From Corynespora cassiicola (lineage: Eukaryota > Ascomycota > Dothideomycetes > Pleosporales > Corynesporascaceae): a stretch of DNA of 64,000 nt. The DNA lies in the NCBI GenBank assembly GCA_022059125.1, contig JAEUWY010000005.1, forward strand, positions 2,046,001 through 2,110,000, given 5' to 3'. A program made the position numbers and the translations under genes. Positions 12,541-23,238 of the stretch are shown here, in pieces. The notes beneath the pieces were generated by a model. That model had not been told where the DNA came from. It searched no databases and saw only the letters and a list, made by a program, of their open reading frames with translations. Each line of letters starts with the position of its first letter. Position 1 is the first letter of the stretch.

Positions 12541-15178
12541 CTCGACTGTAGTGCGTGGGGAAAATGCAATAAAAAGACAACGAAAAAACTCTTCAGATTC
12601 AATGATGCACTTAGTACGATGAAATTTTGTTTCTCAGATACTACACTTGAAGTTTGAGGGCCATCAGAAATTTATACCATTTTCCAGGTTGCCTCGTGCG
12701 AGCGGACGTGACGCAGAATCGCCTACCTCAGTGTTGCTTAATCCCTCAATGAGAGATCTACAGCATCATAAGATCCAATAGTATCGCTGTGTAAGTCAAA
12801 ATCTACCATGACTTCATCAGGGACCTTCCGGAATCTTGATGAAGAAGATTTATTTCCGAACAATCGGCGAAGGCTGGCCAGATACACGAACGCGGTGCCC
12901 AAGGGAGTGGATGAGTTGCACTAGCCTAAGAAGAGACGGCTGGGGTTGGAAACGTTCAGCGAGCATTACGCGCAACAGTGTGGGCACAATAGAGTGCTGT
13001 AGAAATCCAGGTCGGCCGAGGCGCCGTGGATGGTGGCACATGTTACGACACGTAGGACCTAGCCCGGAAGCTCTCGCCAGTTGGTTGGCTTGGTATGTAT
13101 GGAACAGCGAGCATATTGACCGATCACCTAGCCAATGATGAAGAACGACGTGAAGACTGCAAAAAAACCATCGCATGCAGTTGCTTGGAGAAGGTGAGCA
13201 ATATTGTCGTGGCCATGATGATTTGACGTCACTGGTCGCACAGACCCACATTTGCTTCGGATGGATATGTCGGAAAGAAGCTTCGGCCGAACCAAGATGG
13301 GTCCAAGCAAGCAACACTCAAAAAGCTTATCAGCTTTGATCACCTACTAGTGCGCGGGCCCTACCGTTCAAGCCTGCCGTCGGAGGGAGTTCGGGGAGCT
13401 TATTGATCCAGGCCGGGTAGATACAGATCGGCCGCGATCCGACCATTATCACATCAGAAAAAGCCTCATCTGATTCGCACACTGTAACAAAGGGCTTAGC
13501 TTCATAAAAATGGCTGTTTGAGATGAATTTGACGCAGAGATTAACTCCTGAGACGTGAGATGGGGTCGAGGTCCTTTACTGACCGATGCTCGTGACGGAC
13601 GCAAACTGCCGTGTTCATGAAGATAGGATTTCGCACAGTCTGCCACATATTTTGCGGCAAAATCGTCGTGAAGGTCTAAGAGGTAGTTTTCCAATCTTCC
13701 AAAGGTTATACACGTAATGTGCCCCCCGTGATGCGAGTGAGGCTTGACACGCGGTCCAGTTAATCTGACTAGCACTGTCGAATGCCCTCTATGATAACCT
13801 GTGTACGTTTTTGCGTTTTTCTTCTTGAAAATTTTTTATCTTCAGAAGCTAGATGGTCCATCAAATTCTTTGTTGCTCTGATAAGTCGCTCTGGATTGAC
13901 ATCAGAAATGAAAACTTATCCTGTGAATGTTGAATGTCTCGATGAAAATGGATTCAAGTTGCGCCATATGTTAATCTCGCAGGAATTTATTTAATTCCTA
14001 CTATCGTGATACCTCATAAGTTTTTCTACGGCTTAGGGTATGCTAATGCGAGCAGCGACTAGGAAATAGCTGTTGAGTTCCAAGGTTGTTTCCCGTCTGC
14101 CTGCCACGTGCAACTCGGACATCGGAGTTGACAAAATTGCGGTGCAAGTAAGATCTGTCGGACTTAGGTGTCTACTCTCAAGCCCTGACCAATCCGTCAA
14201 GGAAGATACCAGTTGGGAGATTGAAGCTCAAATGGGTGCCTCCGTACAAAAGCTGCTCTGTATAACTATTGAGAAAATACCTAGGCAGTTACTGATTTGA
14301 GTTACCAGAAAAGTATGACTTAGTCCATAATAAGCATGTCTTCCGCATCTTAGCGTGATGCTAAGGAGGAAAAGGTTGCCAGGTGGCTCCGCGCCAGCCC
14401 GCGAATACAGCCCTAATCATCGTGCACGGACTGAGCCTTTCCTATTTCGTACCGGCAACCATTGTCCTTTCCAACACCCAACGCTTCATTATTCCTCCGT
14501 CATAGAGGAAATCGTATATGAAAGGGCTGCGGCATGATAGGTGGGAGAGCACTGAAACATATACGACCAAAATGGGAGTAGTTACCTAGCTCTGAAATGG
14601 TTCATGGCATCAAGCTTTCGAGAAGGACGAACATCGATTGATTTATGGTGTTAAACTAGGCATCATCGGGTGCTTTAACAATCTACAATACGGGAAGAAT
14701 CAAAATTATTGGTTTCCATCGTTGAAGTATCCTAAATAAATTGGGAGACTTCTGTTCTTGAAGCAAGCGATGCCGAAATCACAGCTCGCGCCGAGTGGTC
14801 CCGCGCCGAGTGGTCCCGCGCCGAGTGGCCCCGCGCCGAGTGGTCCACCCATGTAGTTGAGACACAAGAAACCGTGCGAACAAGACTAGCCAACTTGTCG
14901 CAGATGTTACAAATAGTCGATGCGAAATCAAGAGAGATGGATATCCCCAGAAAGCGGTCGTTCTTCGCTGCTTATCAATAGAACTCTCGAATCGACTGAT
15001 GGCGCCATGGCTCGGTCTCAAAAAATGCCGACTACGCGAACGCCCTGTATTCAACTCATCTAAGTCGCATATATTCTCTACTCTTCTCGCCTACAAAAGG
15101 CTCCTCCATAATTAAACCTCCATTCCAGCACTCAGAAATCGATTTGCATCCTTATCCATCGTAAAAGAGTCCTCAACC
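12541..15178. other. Long gene-free stretch with a short tandem repeat at its end
   Basis: About 2.6 kb between the divergent NRPS-like and ToxD-like genes. The part from 13.7 to 14.8 kb is AT-richer than the flanks. Short ORFs (for example 13449-13775 and 13782-13994) show no domain, so none is called. A TGACGTCA palindrome lies at 13224-13231. A 4 x 15 nt tandem repeat sits at 14787-14846, about 330 bp before the next start codon. Confidence 0.5.
14787..14846. repeat. Short tandem repeat, 4 x 15 nt
   Basis: Four direct copies of the 15-base unit CGCGCCGAGTGGTCC lie head to tail. The third copy has one T-to-C change. The unit is GC-rich and stands in AT-richer surroundings, with no spacers between copies. 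It lies 333 bp upstream of the ToxD-like gene start and may be a minisatellite that varies in copy number among strains. Confidence 0.95.
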
Positions 15179-16204
15179 ATGTCGCATCTAGCTGCCATTA
15201 TTCCGGGAGCCAAAGCCGCGCTTCAAGTCCAAGAAGTGGAAACCCCCCAGCCTGGGGAGCAGGAACTTCTGATAAAGAATGAACTTATTGGCCTACTTCC
15301 AATCGACGCGAAACTAGCAAAATTGGGCATGATGCCTCTGAATTATCCGACTATTCTTGGATTATCCTTCGGGGGCACTGTCGTTGCCGTGGGCTCGGGT
15401 GTCAACCGATTCAAAGTAGGAGACAGGGTAGTTTCATCGAAGACATTTGGAATCGTTGGGGATCAGTACGGGGTTTTTCAAAGATATGTCGTCGCGCAGC
15501 AAGCCACAACAAGCAAGATTCCAGACACAATTGATCTCGAAGCCCCCGTCAGCTCGATCGGTAACCTCACAACCGTGGTCGGCTTATTCAACGCCAGCGC
15601 TGGCCTGGAGAAGCCGGTGTTGGAAGGACAGGCTACGGAGAAGAACAAGAAGATCTTGGTTTACGGAGGTTCCTCCAGCTTTGGTAGTCTGTCAGTACAA
15701 TACGTCACGAAAGCTGGCTATCAGGTTATCACCACCACTTCGCCAAAGCACCGGGATTTTGTGTCTAAGCTGGGAGCGACTAAAGTAGTCGACCACACAC
15801 AGAACGAGAGTGTGATTGAGCAACAACTCATCGCTGAAGGGCCTTATGATGTCGTCGTGGATTCAATATCTATTCCGCAAACCATCAACATTACTGCTGC
15901 GGTGTTGAGTGCTCAAGGAGGCGGGAATTTGTACGCCCTGCAACCAGCTTTTGCTCCTGAGAGGATCCCAGAAGGCGTAACTCGACAGTTCGATTCATGG
16001 TCTAGATTTCTGTTCGAGGAGAAGAATGCAGGATTGCTCAATTGGACTTTCGAATCGTTCTTCCCTCGATTTGTTGCTGATGAGAAGTCTTTTGCCCTTC
16101 CCACACAACTTGTTCCCGGCGGGTTGGGTCAGCTGAACGAGGCGCTCAACAAGTTACTGCAGGGTGTGAGCGGTGTCAAGTTAGTTGTCAAGCCATGGGA
16201 GTAA
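15179..16204 (+). CDS. ToxD-like zinc-binding-dehydrogenase-family (MDR) oxidoreductase
   Basis: Intron-less ORF of 341 residues starting at ATG 15179. It shows the GroES-like N-terminal fold (QPGEQELLIKNELIG, LGLSFGGTVVAVGSGVNRF with VGDRV) and an NAD(P)-binding Rossmann half around ILVYGGSSSFGSLSVQY. The structural and catalytic zinc cysteines of alcohol dehydrogenases are absent, as in enoyl-reductase and quinone-reductase members of the medium-chain superfamily. Related fungal proteins are often annotated ToxD or serve as trans-acting enoyl reductases beside polyketide synthases, but no polyketide synthase is present here. It probably reduces an activated double bond with NADPH; the substrate is unknown. 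The nearest biosynthetic gene is the divergent NRPS-like reductase. Confidence 0.88.
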   Translation: MSHLAAIIPGAKAALQVQEVETPQPGEQELLIKNELIGLLPIDAKLAKLGMMPLNYPTILGLSFGGTVVAVGSGVNRFKVGDRVVSSKTFGIVGDQYGVFQRYVVAQQATTSKIPDTIDLEAPVSSIGNLTTVVGLFNASAGLEKPVLEGQATEKNKKILVYGGSSSFGSLSVQYVTKAGYQVITTTSPKHRDFVSKLGATKVVDHTQNESVIEQQLIAEGPYDVVVDSISIPQTINITAAVLSAQGGGNLYALQPAFAPERIPEGVTRQFDSWSRFLFEEKNAGLLNWTFESFFPRFVADEKSFALPTQLVPGGLGQLNEALNKLLQGVSGVKLVVKPWE

Positions 16205-16878
16205 TTGAGATTACAACAGTATAAGAATCTGGAGATATTCCATGGTACCCAACCTTGCACATTTTACGTGACGTCATCATATGTGAACCGTCCAGGACTT
16301 GTACGCCGTCTTCTCCTCACAGGGATGCCACGCAATCAAGTTGGCAAAAACCTGTCATAGAAGTAAAGGTGCGAAATTCAATGAAATCCGGAATGCTACG
16401 GAAGCCTACTCATGAAGAAGACGGAGTTTATCGAATTGCTGCATCTCCCGATAGGATGATACCATCGCTTGGCAGCTCAACCCAAGCCTCGCCCCCGCCT
16501 CTTCGGCCTTTCTCCGACAAGAGTGAACAGCGGCGACCCGAACCCGTGCAACATCATTACCCACGGCACTATGCAAGCGACAAATGGAATGTCATCATGC
16601 GCGCGTTCTTGTCGCAAAGCCGAAGTCGCATTCCATGATTGACCGCAAAAAGAAGGTCGTAGAGGCTTGGGCTTGTCTGCCAATGTTTTTGCACGACATC
16701 AACCTTGTCGCACGCCGTAGCGGCAGGGTATCTGGGTCGCGTACATCGGATGTAGCGTTTCGTGCTTCTACTTGCATATCACGTTCAGTCAGCGGTTTTG
16801 CGATATGCTCTGCCTGTAAGGTATAATTGCATCCTGGCTCCGGGCACAATCTGCCTTCGCATCGCTTCCTCGTTCACC
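16205..16878. other. Intergenic region upstream of the carboxypeptidase gene
   Basis: About 0.67 kb. It contains one TGACGTCA palindrome at 16269-16276 and otherwise nothing recognised. The open frame from 16762 to 16879 lacks a signal-like start and is taken as leader sequence. Confidence 0.45.
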
Positions 16879-18522
16879 ATGCATCTCGCAAAAACAGTGC
16901 TGGGCCTTCTTCATATCCATGCCGGGCTTGTAGCCGGCGACCGTTATGCGGATAACCAAAATGCAAAAGTTGTTGATGCCCCACAAGTCGCTGCAAACTT
17001 TCCCGATGTGGATGGGGTCCAACTCCAATCTCCAGCCTTCACCAATCCTGAAAGCATACCTTCTGGGTGGACAAATGCAACCGTCGGACCAACGTCACAG
17101 GATACATTGGGTAAGTACCTCATTGGCATAGCTTCTTCGAAAGAAATACTCACGGAAATCATAGTAAACTTCCTGAAGGGTCTTTCAAGTCGCAACGGTT
17201 GGATCACGTATAATGAGTCCCCTGAATTGGTCTCTGAGGAAGGGCGTTCACTTCCGTATATTACGCTGTCAAACCAGAAAAAGGGCGATCGGAAACTTCG
17301 CATATGGTTCCAAGGAGGTCTACATGGAGACGAACCGGCTGGAGATCAGGGCATTCTGGCCCTGCTGGGGAAATTCGCCAATGACCCTCAGTGGACAGCA
17401 AGCGTCCTGGAAAAGGCCGACCTTTTGATCCTCCCTCGTTACAACCCAGACGGTGTCGCATATTTCCAAAGAGCTCTAGCGTCCAACTATGACCCTAACC
17501 GAGATCATGCGATATTCCAACGACAGCAAACCCGCGACATCAAGCGCCTGCTTTCAGAATATGACCCACACATCTTCCTGGATGCCCACGAATATACTGG
17601 TGTTCTTCCTGTGAACCAAACCTACATTAGAGCCCAGGACTTACTGGTATCTGCAAACAAGAACCAGAATATTCATAAAGATATACTGGCCCTTGGAGAA
17701 GATTTCGTTCAGACAGTGTTCACCACTGTTGAGAAGTACGGCTTGCGATATGGACCCTACTTTACAACCAGTACAAGCAACGGTCAGATTAGCTTGCAGG
17801 AGCCAGGCTCGATCAGCCAAGCTAATCACAACTCCGCCGGACTATTACAGTCCTTGACATTTCTCACCGAGACGCGTGGCATCAGGTTGGCGGACCAACA
17901 CTTCCAACGTCGCACGGCAGCGGGTTTCCTTGCAGCTGAGACGATCATCAACAAGGCTGTCGAGAAATTCGACTTGGTTTACAATACCATCGAGAACGCC
18001 CGTGAAGAATTCATTGCCAGTAACGCTGATATTGTCGTGGTTGACCAATCAAGAATCACCAATGCGAGCTTTGAGTTCATCAACGCCTCAAGCGGAGAAT
18101 TAGTCCAGGTTCCTGTACTTTTCAGAAACAATACTCCATCACAAGTCGTTCTTACCCGACCGCGTCCTAAGGCATACGTGTTCTCCCGCGCATGGGGCGA
18201 TGTGGCCGAGCGCCTTCGGATCCTTGGCGTCAAAGTCGACATCCTGGAGAACGATTTCGAAGGTACAGTCGAAGCACTCACGGTAGAGACGGCAGAGCTT
18301 GCGACCACGAAATTTGAAGGCATCGCAGCCACAACAGTGACTACAACAGCCTCGCAGAGAAATGTGCGTATTCCCGCCGGGGGGTTCTACGTCAATACGC
18401 AGCAAAAGAATGCTGCATATGCATTTGTATTGCTCGAGCCTGAGAATACGGCTTCTCAAGTTCACTACAATGCCATTCCACTCGAGCAGGGAGACGAGTA
18501 TCCAATCTTCCGAGTCCTATAG
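16879..18522 (+). CDS. Secreted M14-family zinc carboxypeptidase
   Basis: I chose ATG 16879 because it begins a signal peptide (MHLAKTVLGLLHIHAGLVAG). The frame is open through 18522 (547 residues), but a 54-nt segment at 17111-17164 has a GTAAGT donor and ATAG acceptor. Removing it joins DTL to VNFLKGLSSRNGW, so the mature mRNA probably encodes 529 residues. The M14 zinc site is visible: HGDEPAG (HxxE, ~residue 130) and the second ligand in LDAHEYTG (~217), with the substrate-binding RYNPDG between them. A late TETRG stretch supplies the candidate catalytic Glu. The C-terminal ~170 residues form an extra beta-type region seen in large fungal members. It would trim C-terminal residues from extracellular peptides. 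Confidence 0.88.
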   Translation: MHLAKTVLGLLHIHAGLVAGDRYADNQNAKVVDAPQVAANFPDVDGVQLQSPAFTNPESIPSGWTNATVGPTSQDTLGKYLIGIASSKEILTEIIVNFLKGLSSRNGWITYNESPELVSEEGRSLPYITLSNQKKGDRKLRIWFQGGLHGDEPAGDQGILALLGKFANDPQWTASVLEKADLLILPRYNPDGVAYFQRALASNYDPNRDHAIFQRQQTRDIKRLLSEYDPHIFLDAHEYTGVLPVNQTYIRAQDLLVSANKNQNIHKDILALGEDFVQTVFTTVEKYGLRYGPYFTTSTSNGQISLQEPGSISQANHNSAGLLQSLTFLTETRGIRLADQHFQRRTAAGFLAAETIINKAVEKFDLVYNTIENAREEFIASNADIVVVDQSRITNASFEFINASSGELVQVPVLFRNNTPSQVVLTRPRPKAYVFSRAWGDVAERLRILGVKVDILENDFEGTVEALTVETAELATTKFEGIAATTVTTTASQRNVRIPAGGFYVNTQQKNAAYAFVLLEPENTASQVHYNAIPLEQGDEYPIFRVL

Positions 18523-18777
18523 ACTTTTCTAGCGCTAGAAAAAGGTAATTACCTCGGACTCCTCAAGAGGCACAGCCACAAAAGCCAATTGATCAGGAGT
18601 GAAAAACGATCTTTGCCTCAAAAGGTTATACGAAGGCAGGCGGATTCTAGCTCCGCATTGGCGTCTTGTCTTATTGGCGGCTGCCTAATCCTTCTTTCGC
18701 TTATTCCGTATTGTCGCTTTATAAAGATAATGGATCTATGTTCCGTGCCTGGTATCTGATCTGTCGCTGCGCATTTC

Positions 18778-20142
18778 ATGTCAGCATCTTTCTCAAGCAT
18801 GTTCCAGCTTCCACTCGCATTGCAGCAGAAGTGCATTGATCTCTTAGAGTTTTCATCATTGAAACCCCTACGCCTCGTCAGCAAGGCCTCGCTTCCGATA
18901 ACAACCGAAGCACTCTTCAACGTTGTTGTCTTTCATCCTAGCGATGAAAGTGCAGCGAAATTTTCACACATTGTCGAAGACTCAAAATTGAAAAGACTTG
19001 TCCAAAAAGTTATCATCAACACAGATGACGATCCCGATACCGAACTTGAACAACCAGAAAAGGAAGTTCCAGATTATCTGCGCGCAGCTTTACATCACCT
19101 GGGCAAGTTTCCGAATCTAAAAGAGGCAGAATTAAAGTTTGCGTTTAATTGCACTCAGAGGGAGATCAATGGCACCAGAAGGGACATCGCAGAAACAGTG
19201 AACTTTCGCACCCCCGTTATGCAAGCATTTCTGGACGGGCTAAACCAAGCGGAACCACCAATTAGTCGCTTCGACAGCATTACCGTCAAGAACCTGCAGG
19301 ATTGGACGAGTAGCGATGTCTACGATTCACAAGACTTCAAGAACGTACGCAACAAGTTGACGAGACTAGCTCTTCAAATCACGAACGATATCGAGGAGTC
19401 GTCGCCTGAGCGCACGATTAACCTGCCGGCATTCCAGCAGGGCGTCTCTGATAGTCTGCCCAGGCATTGGCTTACGCCTTTACAATCTCAGCTCACCCAT
19501 CTCACGCTTTACAGTGCTCACTCTATGTGGGGTCTCTACCCACTCTGCGACTTCCGTAAGCTCCAGTTCCCGAATTTGGAATCTCTGGCACTGGGTAATT
19601 ATTCGATTGCGCGCGACTGGCAGATTGATTGGATCCTCTCCCACGGCCCCACATTGAAGGAACTCATCTTGGATGGCTGCCCCATCATCACCGTCCTCTG
19701 CTTTGACAACTTCGAGGAGGATCTCAGACCCCCTAATCTCGAGCCTTTGCCTGGTAGTGACCCAGAATCGCCATGTTATCTGATGCATGTCGACCTCCGC
19801 TGGCACAATGTCCTTCCCAAGTTTGAATCGGGCCTTCCAAACCTGGAAAAATTTGCCCTTGGCTGCGGCGACTGGGATGGCCAGACAATGTTTGAGAAAA
19901 GATATGATCTGAAGCCGGAGGTATTTGAGTCTCGGTATTACATGTTTGATGGTGGCACTGGGCCATCTCAATGGCTTGAGCCAAGCGATGCAGATGATGA
20001 AGAGGGTATTCAGTTTTACACCGGCGTGATTGATGAAGAAGAGACCTTGTTCCCATTTCCCGATTGTCATGACCAGGATGAAGATGCACTACGTAGTCTG
20101 CTAGGAAGTATTAGCCGCAGGTCTGGTGCTTCGACCGAGTAG
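18778..20142 (+). CDS. F-box-like protein
   Basis: Single-exon ORF of 454 residues. The N-terminus reads LPLALQQKCIDLLEFSSLKPLRLVSKAS, which matches the usual shape of a fungal F-box: LP..hhx.I...L......LR.VSK. Leucine-rich stretches follow at irregular spacing (LTHLTLYSAHSMWGLYPL, LESLALGNYSI, LKELILDGCPI), which look like a degenerate LRR fold, and the C-terminus is acidic. Such proteins usually recruit substrates to SCF ubiquitin ligases through Skp1. Pezizomycotina carry many lineage-specific paralogues of unknown target, and no partner is adjacent. The F-box call rests on pattern only. Confidence 0.7.
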   Translation: MSASFSSMFQLPLALQQKCIDLLEFSSLKPLRLVSKASLPITTEALFNVVVFHPSDESAAKFSHIVEDSKLKRLVQKVIINTDDDPDTELEQPEKEVPDYLRAALHHLGKFPNLKEAELKFAFNCTQREINGTRRDIAETVNFRTPVMQAFLDGLNQAEPPISRFDSITVKNLQDWTSSDVYDSQDFKNVRNKLTRLALQITNDIEESSPERTINLPAFQQGVSDSLPRHWLTPLQSQLTHLTLYSAHSMWGLYPLCDFRKLQFPNLESLALGNYSIARDWQIDWILSHGPTLKELILDGCPIITVLCFDNFEEDLRPPNLEPLPGSDPESPCYLMHVDLRWHNVLPKFESGLPNLEKFALGCGDWDGQTMFEKRYDLKPEVFESRYYMFDGGTGPSQWLEPSDADDEEGIQFYTGVIDEEETLFPFPDCHDQDEDALRSLLGSISRRSGASTE

Positions 20143-20417
20143 ATATTTGATAGTTTTTGTCACGGGATTATACCGACATCAAGGATATTGACCGCTACAA
20201 GAATCTATAGCATAGACCTGGGATAATTTGATGAAGCGTCTATATCTCTCCCCTATTGTTGCATCTATAATGGGAACTATGGTCACTCAGCCGTGAAACG
20301 TAATGTTAATCCCACCAAGCTGAATTCCGAATCTGTTAATTCTGTTTACTCAGGGACTATGAAGACTAATTAAATGGAAGAAACAATCCTCCCTGATCCC
20401 TAAAGCCCCCTTTACCC

Positions 20418-21098
20418 TTAGTTACCAATATAGAACGCGCGATTCTCCCGGTAGTACATGCCTTTCTTAGGGTCTTGTTCCACAGCCCACCAATGCCCAA
20501 CTTCCCGGTTCACGGCCTGAATGTACCTCTCGACACGGGCCGCGATCCTTGCGCATTGATCTAGGGTCGGCCCCTTGGTGGGATAGGCCCCGTCGAACAT
20601 GTCCAACCAGTCCAAGTACGCATGACGCACGTGCTTCAGCACAGCCCAACCCTCCATAGCACCGTCTCCCTCCATCTTCCTCATCATGAATTTCTCGTTG
20701 TGGCGAAGTGTTTGATGCGGAACAATGAAACCGACGTTGTCGCCCTTTTCCAGCCCGAAGAATCTCATCAGCTTCGGTTCTTCCCAGTTGATGGCGAGCT
20801 TCTTGAAGGGGGAGTGTTTAAGCTCCACGCATATCAAGACGAGTTTGTTGTCCGTGCGCTGCTCCACCATTGACTTTACGATTGCGCCGTCCCAGTTCTC
20901 GACATACTCTTTCGGAAAGAGCTCGGTGTTGAGGATGGGGATAGAAATAGAGGTACCCGGTGGAAGATTTTGCCATTGGAGATGGGCCCATGCATCTGAC
21001 TTTTCATCCAAAGTGGTGGAGTTGGTTTCACCTTCTGAGGATGAAGTGGAGAAGCTAGGACTCGGAGGTTTAAATTCGGGATGTTGAATTCTCATCAT
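20418..21098 (-). CDS. Hypothetical protein
   Basis: Single-exon ORF of 226 residues beginning with two adjacent ATGs at 21098. The first ~35 residues are Ser/Pro-rich and probably disordered. The rest is a compact domain rich in aromatic residues (WAHLQWQNLPPG, HAYLDWLDMFDG, GHWWAVEQDP). There is no signal peptide, membrane helix or motif I recognise. It is convergent with the F-box-like gene, 275 bp away. The low number of rare residues and the coherent hydrophobic pattern make a real gene likely, but its function is unknown. Confidence 0.6.
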   Translation of the reverse strand: MMRIQHPEFKPPSPSFSTSSSEGETNSTTLDEKSDAWAHLQWQNLPPGTSISIPILNTELFPKEYVENWDGAIVKSMVEQRTDNKLVLICVELKHSPFKKLAINWEEPKLMRFFGLEKGDNVGFIVPHQTLRHNEKFMMRKMEGDGAMEGWAVLKHVRHAYLDWLDMFDGAYPTKGPTLDQCARIAARVERYIQAVNREVGHWWAVEQDPKKGMYYRENRAFYIGN

Positions 21099-21291
21099 GG
21101 TGACGTGACGAGCAAACCAAATATCGCAGTAATGTCAGAATTATAGTTTATGATCGGATTTGTAGGTATAAATTTGTTTATGTAGGTTACGGCCTAAGCT
21201 AGTCCGCTCTATTCATATTGATTTGGGTAAGAGCAATGCTTTCACTTCGCAGCACCCAGTTTTCTCTTTTCTTTTCACAACCTTATGTGAA

Positions 21292-23238
21292 TCAGTTAAG
21301 AGCATATTGTTCCGCAGCGATTTCCAATCCCTGCAAACCACCTTCCTTCTTCCATTCACTTAGCTTCTCGATATAGCTAAGAATGCCTTCACCCCACGGA
21401 GCACCTCGCGCAGACTTGATCTGTTCTTCGGTTCCGACCGGTCTGTCCTTCTCACCCTCGACGTTGATGAAACCCGGGGTGCAACCGACCATGCCAACAA
21501 ACCACGGCGCCCTCTTCAAGATTTCAAGGGACCATGCTTCTTCGGCCGCTTTAGTCACCTCGATGGTGAGCTTTTCGCGACTAGCATTCCCGGCCTCTCG
21601 CTCTGCCGTAGATAAGATAGTGGCGATGTGCGATGAGAGTGTGTCCAGCACATATCTCACATTCACGGTGAGTCCAATCTGCGAAGGACCCTGGAAGAAG
21701 AGATTCGGGAAATCGTGTGTCGCTACTCCGTGGAGTGTCGACGCGCCTTGCTGAGACCATTTATCGTCAAGGGAGAGGTGGCCTCGGCCGAAAATCTTGA
21801 TGCCAGCTCGACGAGCGGGACTGCCAGTTCCAGCAAGGGGTGAAACAAAACCGGTACCCATGACCAGCACGTCAATCGGGTAGTCGGTGCCACCAGCCGT
21901 AACTCCAGTCTCGGTAAATTTCTCCACGCCTTTGCCGTCGGTATCGACGAGCTTAACGTTGGGCTGGTTAAAGGCCGGCAAATAGTCGTCGTGGAAAGTG
22001 GGTGTTTTGCACCAGACGGGGTACCAGGCCTTGAGCTTTTCCGCCGTGGTTTTGTCTTTGACAAGCTCATCAACACGCGCGCGGACCCTGTTCGCGCGTT
22101 CTACATCCAAATCGTGCAGGCGAGTCACATGCTGCGGCATCTCTTCCAAAGCGATGACACCCGGCGCGCCGAAGGCTGCAGAATAAGCTGGCATTCGAGT
22201 CCAAGAGTCATTGACGAGGTCCACGCCGTTGGGCGTGTTCATCTGGTATGAGATCAAGTTCTCGGAGCGATGCTTCTGCCATCCTTTGGTCTTGGTGATT
22301 TTCTCCCACTCGACAGGGTCAGTGTTCTTCTGGCCGCGAACGTCTATACTTGAGGGAGTTCGTTGGAAGACATAGAGCTCCTTCGCCCAACGAGCTAGCT
22401 GTGGTACGACCTGAATGGCCGTCGCCCCAGTCCCGATGATGCCCACCCGCTTGCCTTTGAGCTTCTCGAGGGTCCAGTCCTCGGGTGAGCCTCCGGTGAT
22501 TCCATAGTCCCAGCGTGAGGCGTGGAATAGCTGGCCTTGGAAGGTCTCCACACCCGGGACATTCGGCATGTGCGGCTCCGTCAGCGCCCCCGAAGCCGAC
22601 AGAACGTACTGCGCTTTTACAACCACATCTCTCGCCTCACCACTCGTCTTAGGGCCTCTGCCCTCAGTCATCTTAACCGTCCACCTTTTCTCATCATCGC
22701 TCCATTCGGCACTGTGGACCTTGGTACGGAACAGACACTTGCCCTGCAAATCCCACTTCTCAGCTATCCTCTCTGCCTGCTCCCTCAGTTCTGCGCCGTG
22801 CGAGTACTTCTGTCGAGGCATGTAGCCCGTCTCCTCGAGCAACGGCATATACACATAGCTCTCGATATCGCACATCAGCCCCGGATACCGGTTCCAGTAC
22901 CAAGTACCACCGAACCCGCCAGCATTGTCTACGAGGCGGATATCGGCAGCGGAGTAGCCCTCATCCATCAGGCGTACAGCGGCTAGCAGACCACCATAGC
23001 CGGCACCGAGAATGAGAAACTTGACAGAGGAGCCAGAGGGCAGCGGGGAGGGGAGGGCGTTGAGGTTGGCATGATCGGCCCAAGGGTCGTTTGCCAAGTG
23101 CGAGAAGCGAGTGGAGTTCGAAAGCTTGATAAATTGCGTAGAACCCTCAGCTCGCAGTCGTTTGTTGCGTTCTTCGATGTACTTTGCACGAATGACCGGA
23201 TCGGTGGCTGCAACGCCGGGGGCATCGTTGGAAGCCAT
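21292..23238 (-). CDS. Baeyer-Villiger-type FAD monooxygenase
   Basis: Single-exon ORF of 648 residues. It has the N-terminal FAD motif FLILGAGYGGLLAA, the GGTWYWNRYPGLMCD block typical of class B Baeyer-Villiger enzymes, and the fingerprint FxGxxxHxxxWD as FQGQLFHASRWDYG. The NADPH-binding motif is IIGTGATAIQVVPQLA. The length matches cyclohexanone or cyclopentadecanone monooxygenase relatives with an N-terminal extension. It would insert one oxygen next to a ketone to form an ester or lactone, using NADPH and O2. It lies 1.2 kb from the siderophore synthetase and reads the same way. I saw no iron-response element upstream, so I do not count it in the siderophore cluster. Confidence 0.93.
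   Translation of the reverse strand: MASNDAPGVAATDPVIRAKYIEERNKRLRAEGSTQFIKLSNSTRFSHLANDPWADHANLNALPSPLPSGSSVKFLILGAGYGGLLAAVRLMDEGYSAADIRLVDNAGGFGGTWYWNRYPGLMCDIESYVYMPLLEETGYMPRQKYSHGAELREQAERIAEKWDLQGKCLFRTKVHSAEWSDDEKRWTVKMTEGRGPKTSGEARDVVVKAQYVLSASGALTEPHMPNVPGVETFQGQLFHASRWDYGITGGSPEDWTLEKLKGKRVGIIGTGATAIQVVPQLARWAKELYVFQRTPSSIDVRGQKNTDPVEWEKITKTKGWQKHRSENLISYQMNTPNGVDLVNDSWTRMPAYSAAFGAPGVIALEEMPQHVTRLHDLDVERANRVRARVDELVKDKTTAEKLKAWYPVWCKTPTFHDDYLPAFNQPNVKLVDTDGKGVEKFTETGVTAGGTDYPIDVLVMGTGFVSPLAGTGSPARRAGIKIFGRGHLSLDDKWSQQGASTLHGVATHDFPNLFFQGPSQIGLTVNVRYVLDTLSSHIATILSTAEREAGNASREKLTIEVTKAAEEAWSLEILKRAPWFVGMVGCTPGFINVEGEKDRPVGTEEQIKSARGAPWGEGILSYIEKLSEWKKEGGLQGLEIAAEQYALN

Noticed and set aside
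14787..14846. Possible CRISPR-like array
   Set aside because: Copies are 15 nt, directly adjacent with no spacers, and the genome is eukaryotic.
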